A model generated the notes under the pieces. It did no database searches. It was not told where the DNA came from and was given only the letters and a program-made list of their open reading frames with translations. Source: Scleromitrula shiraiana (Eukaryota > Ascomycota > Leotiomycetes > Helotiales > Sclerotiniaceae). From it: 64,000 nt of DNA. This document shows, in pieces, positions 40,243 through 51,260 of the stretch. The stretch covers positions 62,001 through 126,000 of the forward strand of contig JABELC010000007.1 of the NCBI GenBank assembly GCA_028455995.1. The letters run 5' to 3'. The position numbers and the translations under genes were made by a program. Each line of letters starts with the position of its first letter. Positions within the stretch are counted from its first letter, which is position 1.

Positions 40243-41435
40243 TAGGGAACAACACAACAACACAACAACACAACATAATCAATACTAGTGATAATAAACT
40301 ACTACTATACAAGTAACTTAAAACCTAAATTATCTATCCTTCAGGCTCTTACTAGTATATATAAACATTAGATCAAATCAAGTAAAATAAAGTAAATCAA
40401 ATCAAATCAAACCAATTCAAGTAAATAAATAGATTAACTAACTAACTAACTAACCAATCAATTAATTCCACCTACTACTACTACTACTAGTACCATACCC
40501 GTAACACATGAATTACTAATTACTAACTTAAATATCTAGCTTGAGTATTAGTATTAATTAGTATTAGTATTAGTATTAGTATTAGTATTAAAGATAATAA
40601 AACACTTACCTACCTAGTATAACTCCCTATCACTAGCACTTATCATGATCGAACTTGAAATACTATTATCGAAATAAATAAATATATATCTATCTATCAT
40701 CCCACCCATCCCATCCCATCCCATCCCACCTTATCCTCACTCCCTCACACTCACACTCACACTCAAATTTGAACTTTCGGCATATAATATAATATATAAA
40801 TACAAATCAACATCCCAACTCCTATCCCCCATATCCTCCATATCCCCCATATCCTCCATATCCTCCATATCCTCCATATCCACTCTCTTTACTTTCTATC
40901 AAATCATCCATCAAATCATCCATCTTCCATCTTCAAATTTATTACAATTCATTTCCCCATCTAAATTCCTCATCTTCCTTCTCCTTCTCCTTCTCCTTCT
41001 TCTTCTCCCTCCTTCTCCTTCCTTCTCCTTATCATCACGATCACAATCACAATCACAGTCATAATCACAATCACGATCCCGTCGCGTTTGGGGTTCATTT
41101 TATTTCGTTTCGTTTTATTTTATTTTTATTTTTATTTTTATTTTTTTGACACTGGCACTGGTGAGTTTTTATGAGTGTGTGTGTGGGTATATGTATATAT
41201 GGGTATATGGGTATATGTGTATATGTGTATATATGTACAACTATACTATACTATACTATATATTAGATCCCAATACATCATATGTCGTTCCATCTCATCC
41301 TATCTCATCCCATCTCATTTCATTCCATCCATTCCATCCATTTCTCTTCAAGTTCATTTTTCAATCCATAAATAATCTGATTTTAATAATCATCATGAAA
41401 TCGATCCCGCGTCATCCCCTCACCTATTCACCTAT
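40243..41435. other. Microsatellite-rich 3' flank of the KCH gene
   Basis: Contains ACAAC (40250-40275), ATTAGT (40550-40590), CATCC/CATCCC (40700-40730), CCATATC (40830-40880), TTCTCC (40978-41030) and CACAAT-type repeats, then GTATAT repeats near 41190-41230. No coding evidence; open frames here are repeat translations. It probably includes the 3' UTR of the potassium-channel gene. Confidence 0.6.
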
Positions 41436-44162
41436 TCACCTATACCCACTCCACGGTCCATTACCACTCCCACTCCCACTTCCACTTCCACTCCCATTCC
41501 CACTCCCATTCTCACTCCTTTCAACCCCCGTACTCTCCACCCTCCCATGTCCCCTTTCCAAATCTCCATCCCCATCCCCATTCCCATCCCCACCTATACC
41601 CCGCTCCCCACCTATATCCCCCTCCGTAACAACCCTCCTAGGATTTCTAAACCCCATTTCAATCTCCTCATCATTAAAAATCGCCGATCCATTACCCGCT
41701 CCCGGTCCCGCCGTAGCAGCCCTTACGATCCCCCACTGTGGTACCGGTGTCGAGAAATTTCTTACTTCTTTACCTTGTCCTTGTCCTTGTCCTTGATATC
41801 GCTGTGAAGAATTTGAAAGTACATGGGAATGAGTGTGTGAGTTCTCATTTGCATTTATATTTGCATTTCCATTTCCATTTCCATTTCCATTTCCATTTCC
41901 ATTTACACTCCCATTCGAATTCGAATTCGATGATGAATGAGAATGAGAACGCATCGACTTCCTCACCTCATCTGTCTCATCCACATCACGTATCGGCAGA
42001 ACCAGCTCCCCATCCCTATCGTCATCTTCTGGTTCCGAATTCAAATTTGGATTATAAGCCTTAAAAGTACTCGCTGGTGGCGGATTACTAGCCATACCGA
42101 CTCCATTCATTTGTCTCGAAGGATTAAATGGTGTTCTTCTATCAGAACTAGTACTGGAATATGTCCCATTTCCATTCTGTGAATAAGAATCACTAGCATA
42201 TGCATCTTGTCTCCCATATTCCGAACCCGGAGATGACGACATCATCCGATTTTGATTTTGATCCTGTATCTGTCTCGCATATCCGTTTCCCATTGCAGGA
42301 GCAGGAGATGATCTACTCATATTTTGAAGAGCAGGGTTAAAAGGACCTGGGGTTTGTGTTTGTCTGCTGATACCGATATCGAATTCCGACCCGGGTGGTG
42401 GGGACATGAAACGATTATTTGGATTTTGCATATTCATATTCATGTTAATATTCGAATCAAATGGTGTACGTCTACCCATCAAAGGAGGTGGACCCATTGG
42501 GGTATTCGATCTCATATCACCCGCACCCATACCCATACCCATACCCGGTGCAATCGGCCTCCCATAAGAATCCATCGTATTTTGTCTTTGGGGTCCCGGA
42601 AATCCAGGTGTATTTCTTCCATTTCCTCCATTTCCTCCATTTCCTCCATTTCCATCAGCGTAGGAAAGTGGACTAGCTGTGAAACCTCGATCGGTGGGTG
42701 CAAATGGTGAGAACATTCTTGTTGGTCCTTGAGGTGGTCCACGTTGCCATTGATTTAATTGGGATCCTGCTGTATTTGATCTTTGTGGAGCCGAAAAAAC
42801 TTCCGTATCGAGTACCGGAAGTGATGGAACTGCTTCGCCTGAATTACCATAGCCCATTGGACCTGCATTTTGAACTAACGGTGCATTTGAAGCATAACTT
42901 CCTGTAGCCGATCTTCCAAGTTGTGGTCTTTGTTGTTCCAATTTATCCAGTTCGAAAGTAGCAACTTGAGGGATATTTCCGCTTGGCGTTCCAGGTCTCG
43001 ATGTATATTGTGGAAGAGTTGAAAATGTATTTTGTCTGTTAAGCAATGGCATTTCGGGAAGTTTGTTATCATCCAATTTATTTTCATAAAGTGTTGGAAT
43101 TGTTGCTTGTCGTCCACCGATTTTCTCCCCTTTCTTTGATGCTTTTGCCTCTGCTCTAGTTCGTTTCCTTTCCTCCTCTTCGATAGCCTTACTGACCTTT
43201 GCGCTGACAATTTTCGTTAATCGACCATTAATTTTTCGTTCGCAATAACCTGTAAGTCCACCATCTGCTGTTGGAAGGTAATGCCATAGGAACATGATAT
43301 AAAATAAGATGGCTAGAATAAGACTCAATGCAGAGAATATCCAAACAACAAGTGTAAATACCATACCAGATAAAATAACAGCTTGTTGATGTTCTGATTC
43401 TGCAAGTATTCCAATATTTTTGAAAAATGTTACCAAAGTATCTCCAACATCACTAGTATCTTTAGGATCTAAATTTGCTTGAAAAACAGAGTATAATGTT
43501 AATGCGTTAATAACTTGTCGAGGACCTTGACAAAAAATGACTCGAATCCAAGCTATAATTATTAGCGATGATATAAAAAGGGGAAGAATTAAAAGGGAAG
43601 AATTGAAAGAACGTACATTGAAATGAGAAATATGTAAAAAGTGCCACATATTCCACACCTTTCTTACTCTTTGTCAATTCAGCAAATACCAAGAATCTTC
43701 TCCAACCTCTACCAGTTTCTCCCATTTTTATACATTCAAGTCGTACAGCCAAATTATCCAAATAGCTTTCCGCAACAGCACCTCTTCTCATGACTCGAAA
43801 TGCTCTTAAATGTTCGAAACCTAAATTGACCCAAGATAAAATGATACATCCCGAGAAGATCCATTTTGAAATACTGAGTGGAATATATGGTTTAATTTCT
43901 CCAGACCAACGATTGAAAGCTAGAAGATTGACTGCGGTTAAAGTATCGACAGCATAAACTGCGGTAGATATAAATAATGAAATCCAAAGGTATGCGTATG
44001 CGAAAGGGGTGAAACAAGATGTTGATTTAAAGTCATTAAGACTCTATAAAATCATTAGCAACTTTTGTATTGAAGTAGGAATACAAGATTCATACGATAA
44101 AGTCCCATTTTTGTTCAGGACGTAAATCATCCACCTTTGGACGTCTTGAACTACAACCCATT
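41436..44162 (-). CDS. Fungal KCH-family potassium channel/transporter (Kch1/Prm6-like)
   Basis: The likely exons are 44162-44096, 44043-43617 and 43552-41436, about 869 residues. After a basic N-terminus (MGCSSRRP) comes DFKSTSCFTPFAYAYLW with membrane spans STAVYAVDTLTAVNLL and WIFSGCIILSWVNLGF. The conserved FRVMRRGAVAESYLDNL and MGETGRGWRRFLVFAEL follow. Exon 3 starts SWIRVIFCQGPRQVINALTLYSV and ends the core with a long hydrophobic span (VFTLVVWIFSALSLILAILF). This is the KCH domain known from yeast Kch1/Kch2, membrane proteins that support low-affinity K+ uptake. The remaining 550 or so residues are disordered, with runs of NG, SG, GM and GN. Exon 2 to 3 splices perfectly (GTACGT...ATAG). 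Exon 1 to 2 is off by one base: the exon ends GACTTTTATC where GACTTTATC would give the expected WDFI-SLNDF. Confidence 0.82.
44097..44105 (-). other. Apparent +1 base at end of KCH exon 1
   Basis: A run of four T (minus strand) makes the first exon 67 nt, so exon lengths 67+427+2117 are not divisible by three. One T fewer restores the family-typical junction. This may be an assembly/homopolymer error, a real frameshift or an unusual splice. Confidence 0.55.
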
Positions 44163-45115
44163 TTTAAAGAAATGAGTAAATGTTGATATTAAAAAAGGTC
44201 GATCGGCTCTGCCACGATGACAATATTTGTCGAAGCACCTGGCTAGAAAAGAATAAATCGTAAAACCTTTAAGGATTATCGAATAATTCGTCTGGGGATT
44301 TCTCTTTCGTAATGAATGTGAGATCAATCCAATTGTTCTCCGCCTGCGAAGTAATCAATCTTATTGCGAATTGAAGTTATAGTATTGAGATGGATATCCT
44401 GTATAGTGAGTACCAAATGAAGGTAAGATGTAAAGAATCGATTCGGTGTTTGAGTATAAGTCGATTTAATGAGTGTGTAGATTGAATGATTGACTTCTTC
44501 CTATTGTTCCAACATTTTCATATTCTGAACCGATCAATTGTTGTTATTCATAAATTCGGATGGCGAGGAAAAGATTCACGATACAATAAAATAAAAGTGA
44601 TAATAAATTCACTTTTATAGGATTATATCATGCGATTCGAATTAGAAAAGTTGTAGCTGTAATAAATTGAGATGAGATATCAAATTGAACATCTCAATTC
44701 GATATACCTTTTTGTTTCTGATTATGTCGTGTACGTTGTATGATATGATAATATTGGTATCAAATTGTGAATGAAGTATGTTATGTTATGTTGTGTTATG
44801 TTGTGTTGTGTTATATTGTATTATGTTGTATCGTATCGAATTGTATGAAATTGTATTGTTTAAAGCGCGCGGGTTTGATCTACTCTTTTCGTTCCAGATG
44901 GTCTCAAATGAGGATCAATATACGAATGAATGGTTTGGGATTTTATGGGAATGAAGAATTTAATTCTTTTTCTGTTTTGTTTTTTGATTTCCTGTTCTTT
45001 TCTATTTGATATAAACTTAATGAATGGAAAAATTGCAACCAAAATAAAAAGAAAAAAGAAAAAGAAAAAAGAAAAAGAAAAAGACTGAATTAATGCGGTG
45101 GATGGGTGATGGTGT

Positions 45116-45183
45116 TTGATGTTGATGTTGATGTTGATGTTGATGTTGATGTTAATGTTGATGTTAATGTTGATGTTGATGTC
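45116..45183. repeat. (GATGTT)n microsatellite
   Basis: About eleven hexamer units, two of them reading AATGTT. Confidence 0.9.
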
Positions 45184-45334
45184 GGTATTGAAGTTAAAAT
45201 GAAGAGTATTATTCCATTAACTCTAGTTTCGTTCGGTTCCAAGGATCAATTAATTTTCCTCTTAGATACCACTACTATAAAGCTAAGAAATTGAAATCAT
45301 CACAAGTTTTTAAAATTCTTAGAAGGAATGGAAA

Positions 45335-45404
45335 TATAGTATAGTATAGTATAGTATAGTATAGTATAGTATAGTATAGTATAGTATAGTATAGTATAGT
45401 ATAG
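45335..45404. repeat. (ATAGT)n microsatellite
   Basis: About fourteen uninterrupted pentamers. The complementary pentamer recurs, imperfect, at 45712-45770. Confidence 0.92.
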
Positions 45405-45540
45405 AGTATGGAATGGAATGTGTGTGTGTGGGTGGGTGGTAAGTAAGTAAAAAGTGGAAGTGGAAGTGAATGTGAATGTGGATGTGAATGTGGATATAGA
45501 TGGGATAAGATGTGGGTGAAATTGTTTTATCAAGAAGGTC

Positions 45541-45544
<4 letters not shown>

Positions 45545-45573
<29 letters not shown>
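45545..45573. repeat. (GA)n microsatellite
   Basis: About fourteen perfect dinucleotide units, followed by a two-copy GGTAACGAAAGA repeat. Confidence 0.92.
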
Positions 45574-45577
<4 letters not shown>

Positions 45578-46400
45578 TATAGATAGTAACGAAAGAGGGT
45601 AACGAAAGAGGGTAACGAAGATAGAGTAAGATGTAAACTATTTTACTTGGGTTAGATGAGATGGAATAATTAATGGGATGAATAATAGAATAAAAATATG
45701 AATCCGAACTTTACTATACTATATCATATTATACTATACCATATCATATTATACTATACTATATCATATATACTAGTAACATATCATACATAATATATCA
45801 TACATATCATTTCATATATACCATGTCATATCATAAAGGCATTATTCCCAGGTTCAATATTGATACGCGGGTAATAAACTGAGACAAGTTTAGCTTATGG
45901 TGATGGTGATTATTTATTATTGTGGAATTTACAGTGGCTGATGATGGCTGAAGATGACAATAAGAATAAAAGAATAAAAGTCTACAAATACAAATCAATT
46001 GATGTTTCGAATTAGAACTTTATTATATATATCAATAGGAATGGATGAATCTTTAACTCTTGGGCACTGTCATTGTCATTATCATCATCATCATCATCAT
46101 CGTCGTCGTATCGATACAAACGAAACTTAATTGAAACATTATATGAAATGATACAATATGATAAAAGGGAGGTGAATAAATAAATAAATAACTCAATAAA
46201 TAACTGAATAAAGAAATAAAGATATAAAGAAATATCCAACAACTTGAACATGTATAATATATAAAAATACTATATAATACAAAAAATACTACCTCAAAAT
46301 CCAAATAAGCGCTACCCAAACCCCCCTTCACAATTCACCCAATCATTATCACATCTCCATCCATATACAAAAGTAGAAAGTACCTAATCCTAGAATTAAA

Positions 46401-46434
46401 TCATGCAGGAACCGAATTTTTAGATCCTGCATGA
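46401..46434. repeat. 10-bp inverted repeat with 14-nt loop
   Basis: TCATGCAGGA at 46401-46410 is the exact reverse complement of TCCTGCATGA at 46425-46434. It would form a compact hairpin in RNA. No gene is attached. Confidence 0.75.
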
Positions 46435-47067
46435 ATTTTATGACGGATTGACGGATAGACGGATGGGATGGATGGATGGATGGATAGATGAATACTAGTA
46501 TTTTCTTTTTGATCTTAGTATTATTTTAATTGATTTTTGACGGACTTTACCTTGTTTCATTTATACTTTATTTGGATTTTGGATTTTTTGATTTTTTTTC
46601 CCCTTTTCTTTTCTTTTCTTTTCTTTTATTTTCTTGTCTAGGAACTATACTACCTGTCTTGTACTATACTGTCTATATTCGTATACTATCTATATTCATA
46701 TACTAAATATATATCTTGATCATAAAATCTCAAAAACAATTAAAAAATCATCATCAAATAAATACCGATATGATATATGATATATAATATATGATATATA
46801 ATATATGATATATCTAATTAAAGTGCCCTCCCTTCCATGCATTAGATTAACAATCTCTGAAACATTGGGGAAATAATTAATTAATTAATCAATGAATGAA
46901 TGAATCAATCAACTCACTCCATCCACTCCAACCCAGTTAACCGTTGGAAAAATAATTATGAGCGTTAATTCTTCTCTTTTTCTCTCTATCGTCCGACTCG
47001 ACTCAATCTAGAAATATCTATCCAGGTATATACAATATGAATGGAATAATACGACTTGTACACTACA

Positions 47068-47140
47068 CTACAATACAATACAATACAATACAATACAATA
47101 CAATACAATACAATACAATACAATACAATACAATACAACT
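47068..47140. repeat. (AATAC)n microsatellite
   Basis: About fourteen uninterrupted pentamers, ending in AACTATATATT. Confidence 0.92.
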
Positions 47141-47290
47141 ATATATTATCATAAGAATCCATTCCATCACACCACAAAAAACAAGAAGCACGAACAAGCA
47201 GCAATCGAAATTTCCAGAAATAGACCCAGCCAGCCAGTCAGTCCATCCTTTAATTCTATTAAATCACGCATGATGATCACATGATTAAAC

Positions 47291-47348
47291 ATCCATCCAT
47301 CCATCCATCCATCCATCCATCCATCCATCCATCCATCCATCCATCCAT
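47291..47348. repeat. (ATCC)n microsatellite
   Basis: About fourteen perfect tetramers. Confidence 0.92.
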
Positions 47349-47523
47349 CAACACACCCAAGCCAATCTATCAATTAAACAAAAGATACAACAAAAGACAT
47401 AACGAAAGATATAACAAACCGAAAGACCAGATATTCCTGCTCTATGATACTTTAATCGATGTATTATTTCCATCTCCATATCTTCTTATCTTATCGTCAA
47501 GCAGAAAATCACTATTTCCTTGG

Positions 47524-47547
47524 CGCATGCATGCATGCATGCATGCG
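47524..47547. repeat. (GCAT)n microsatellite
   Basis: Five to six tetramers of the self-complementary unit GCAT, so the whole block is palindromic. Confidence 0.88.
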
Positions 47548-47593
47548 GAAATTGGTAGCATGTGGATGAGTGGGTTTTTACCTACCTAGCTAG

Positions 47594-47638
47594 CTATACT
47601 ATACTATACTATACTATACTATACTATACTATACTATT
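47594..47638. repeat. (TATAC)n microsatellite
   Basis: About nine pentamers directly before the GTTAGGCGC duplication. Confidence 0.9.
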
Positions 47639-47646
47639 TTCCTCTT

Positions 47647-47750
47647 CACTATATCGTTAGGCGCGTGTGGGGTTCTGATGTATATATCACCTTCCTGTCT
47701 ACTATATCGTTAGGCGCATCTGTGGTTCTAACATACACCACCTTCCCCTC
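47647..47750. repeat. Tandem duplication of a ~50-bp unit (CTATATCGTTAGGCGC)
   Basis: CTATATCGTTAGGCGC occurs at about 47649 and 47702. In each copy it is followed by a similar stretch with TGGTTCT/GGGTTCT and CACCTTCC. The copies differ at several positions. Confidence 0.7.
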
Positions 47751-47818
47751 CAGCATATCCCCATCGCAAATATCATTCCAACATCTACCTCACCCCCTCC
47801 TCATCAATCACCCTCTTT

Positions 47819-47852
47819 CTTAGTCTTAGTCTTAGTCTTAGTCTTAGTCTTA
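47819..47852. repeat. (TTAGTC)n microsatellite
   Basis: Five to six hexamer units (CTTAGT). Confidence 0.88.
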
Positions 47853-48559
47853 ACATTCAACAGTCGATCCACCAATAAGCCCGACTTCGCGCCATTTCTC
47901 ACCGGCTTCGCTCACCAGATCTGCTATATATTAGGTCCCGGCGGACGGACGTTAGAGATCTTTTATCCTTCCTTAGCGGGTCTTTGGTCTACAGGACCTA
48001 ACCTCTCGTTTGAATCGGTGCTATGGTTTGCTGTTTCCGGACATGGTTGTTTGGATTTCTTGCGGTGTGATTTGTGAGGATAATTCGAGACTTTATATTT
48101 ATTCCCATCTCCATTCCCATCTCCATCTTGATATCGAGATGTATGTATGTATGTATGTATTAGATTGGATATCTAAACAACATCCGAAAAGTCTCAATAG
48201 ATGAATGAACGAATGAATACCCAGTAGCTAGCCACGAAGGCCCGTTTCCCCTTCACCAGCATTCTTCCCTTGTAATTTTTATATTCCCTGTATCTCTATC
48301 TCATGGTAAACTTCTCTCTCTTTTCTACGAGTACTTTCTGTTTATTCGTTGTTGGTCTTTTCCTTGGAGTTAGTATTGCCGTTATTCTATTGGTTGATTC
48401 TTTATACCTTCAGCAAGGAATATGTATATCTGATGATCTTTTTAAAGACCTTGAAGAATATATACGCTGTCGTATTACTCTGTTATTCTTCTGTGTGATT
48501 AGTTGATAGTAAGTCGTTGTTTGGATTGTGCGGGGTTTATATACATTTCTTGTTCTATA

Positions 48560-48695
48560 TAGATGATTAGATTAATCATAAATCTAGTCTAGTTATACAC
48601 AGATGGTTAAATCAATGATAAATATAGTCATACACATATGATTAAATCAACCATAAATCTAGTTCTACATAGATAGTTGAATCAATCATAAATCC
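48560..48695. repeat. Diverged tandem repeats of ~40-45 bp
   Basis: Four successive units have the pattern TAGATGATTA-AATCAATCATAAATCTAGT with changes (ACAGATGGTTAAATCAATGA, ACATATGATTAAATCAACCA, ACATAGATAGTTGAATCAAT). Confidence 0.7.
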
Positions 48696-49350
48696 AATAT
48701 ATCTTCTAGTTTGCCAAAGTACGAAACCCTTATAGATATTATAACCATCACTTTACCCCATAATCCTCCACTTTCTTTCTCTACCGCCCCGTTCAAGGTT
48801 GTTTTGTTTGCACTTGGCATGCAGCTTGCTGACTTATCGTCGTCTGTAAGGTATCTTCATTGAAATACATAAATCCATAAATCCATGCTTCGGAGAACAG
48901 TTCGGTGAGGGTATGACATTTTGGCATCATGGCATCATGGCATCATGAATGGTTATTCTGAATATTTCATGTACTAGCATTCATTGCATGTATGATATTA
49001 TTGTTTGAGTTTTTGACCCTGGTTAAATTTTGAAAAATACATTTTCTGGTCGATATCATATCATATATAATGGTCGAAACAAACATCATGATAGATATAT
49101 ATTTCCGTGCTCAATGAATACAGTATGAATATGAATTAGTGCTGAGTATTTACATCAGAGCTGAAGTAGATTTGCCGAATGCAACATCGTAACATCATCA
49201 TGGTACTTGTACATCCAGCTCCGATTCGCAAGAAGCGGGGTATCTTCCCTATGTACTTCCATATTCAAGAATCGTTTATCTCACCACCATCCTCCATCCA
49301 CTCACTCCAAAGATCCAACAAGAAACCGTAAATTTCATTCCAAGCGAAGA

Positions 49351-51260
49351 ATGGCACGCAAACGAGTAATCGCCATTCTAACAATTACGTTCCGGATATT
49401 GGTATCTCTTACCTCAGCATCAAGCTTCTCAAAATGTCGACTTCTCCCTACCGATGCAGAATGGCCGTCACTCTCAGAATGGAACTCTCTCAATAAAACC
49501 GTCCATGGGAGATTAATAGCGACGATACCTCTCGGTACTCCATGTCATGATCCCACGTACAACGCAACAACATGTTCATACCTGCAAGATCATTGGACAC
49601 GACCCGAGCTGCAGTTCGTGAAGGATTTTTAATTCCATTTTTTTTTTCTTCCAGAATAGAATAAATTCACACTGATTGATTGATTGTGAGCGCTAGTTTT
49701 GCTTCGTCCTCGTCAGTCATGGCTCCGTTCTTTGCAAATCATAGTTGTGATCCTTGGACTTCGACTGCATCTCCTTGTTTATTGGGAAATTACGTCGCGT
49801 ACGCCGTTAATGTTTCGAGCGCCGATGATATAATTGCGGCTATCGATTTTGCAAAAGAACATAATATTCGCTTTGTCATTCGAAATACAGGTCACGAGTA
49901 AGTCACCCACTCCATCCTGCTAATTGTAATCCACCAACCTACCTACCTACCTACCCACCCACCCATCACAAAACGCAATCCGCAATCATCTGATCGGAAT
50001 CATGTATACAGCTACCTAGGAAAATCCACCGGAGCAGGCGCCCTCTCAGTATGGACGCACCACCTCAAAAACATCACATTGGCCGCCTATTCCTCGCCGT
50101 CCTACTCGGGGCGCGCCATGCAACTCGGCGCCGGCGTTCAAGCATTCGAAGCGCTCGAAGCCACGCACGCGCGCGGGCTCGTAGCCGTAGCCGGGGAATG
50201 CGCAACCGTTGGTCTAGCGGGCGGATATACCCAAGGAGGGGGCCACTCGCTGCTGAGTACGAAATTCGGACTTGGGGCGGACCAGGCGCTGGCGTGGGAA
50301 GTGGTGAGTGCGGATGGGAGATTGGTGAGGGCGACGAGGGAGGAGAATGCGGATCTTTATTGGGCGTTGAGTGGGGGTGGGGGTGGCACTTATGGGGTTG
50401 TTGTTTCGTTGACGGTGAGGGTTTATGCGGATGCTGTGACTAGTGGTGCTAGTATTGAGTTTGCGTTTGGTTTGAATTCCGACGGCTTTTATAAAGCCAT
50501 TGGGTCTTTTCATGAGCTTCTTCCTGCTATGGTCGATGCGGGTGCAATGGTTGTTTATACGATTACCAATTCCTCGTTCTTCGTGAACGATATCACATGT
50601 TTCAACATGACAGTCTCTACCGTCAAAACAATCCTCTCACCTTTCCTCTCCGTTCTCGATACCCTCAACATAAACTACACGATCTCCTACACCGAATCAC
50701 CCACCTACCTATCGCATTTCAACTCCACATTCGGACCCCTCCCATACGGCAGCATCGGAGTATCCGAACAGCAAATCGGCGGCCGTCTCATCCCACGCTC
50801 CGTCATCCAAAACAAAACCAGCAATTCGAATCTCACAAGCGCCATTCAAAAAATAGCCCAAGCGGGATTCACAATCATCGGACTGGGCCTCGAAGTTTCC
50901 CACCCGCCAAGCAACCCATCCAACGCGGTTCTCCCCGCCTGGCGCGACGCTCTCACGTTTCTCGTGCTCGAGTCCCCGTGGAGTTTCACTGCGCCGTGGG
51001 AGTCTATGATGGACGAGCAGGCCAAGATGACGCAGTGGGCGCTACCGCAGTTACAACGCCTTACGCCCGGCAGCGGGACGTATCTGAACGAAGCTGATTT
51101 TCGGGATGGCGATTGGAAGGGTGATTTCTACGGGGGGAATTATGCGGCGTTGCGGAAGATCAAGAAGAAGTGGGATGGTGGGGATTTGTTTTATGCGACT
51201 ACGGCGGTGGGGAGTGATGTTTGGGATGTGGGTGGCGATGGGAGGATGTGTAGAGTTTGA
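49351..51260 (+). CDS. Secreted FAD-linked oxidase (berberine-bridge enzyme-like)
   Basis: Exons 49351-49613, 49697-49897 and 50012-51260 close in frame to 570 residues. Intron 1 uses the donor GTTCGT and acceptor GCTAG, which yields the family-like PELHFASSSSVMAPFF. Intron 2 is GTAAGT to TACAG. The N-terminus (MARKRVIAILTITFRILVSL) is a signal peptide, and many N-x-S/T sites follow. The FAD-binding PCMH domain is clear: FVIRNTGHDYLGKSTGAG with His154, and GECATVGLAGG with Cys218, the pair that anchors flavin twice in berberine-bridge-type oxidases. GGGHSLLSTKFGLGADQ follows. The C-terminal BBE region ends YGGNYAALRKIKKKWDGGDLF. Fungal members oxidise sugars or secondary metabolites using O2; the substrate is unknown. 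Upstream codons in frame from 49207 lack a signal-peptide-like start, so the ATG at 49351 is preferred. Confidence 0.93.

Larger units (their letters stand above)
44163..49350. other. 5.2-kb gene-free tract rich in microsatellites
   Basis: Upstream of both flanking genes and without any frame that looks like a protein. Hexamers, pentamers, tetramers and dinucleotide runs are listed separately. The right end holds the promoter of the FAD oxidase. A few open frames of 60-100 codons are translations of repeats. Confidence 0.6.

Noticed and set aside
47037..47589. Frames with IQYN, DGWM or SIHP repeats
   Set aside because: Direct translations of the AATAC and ATCC microsatellites.
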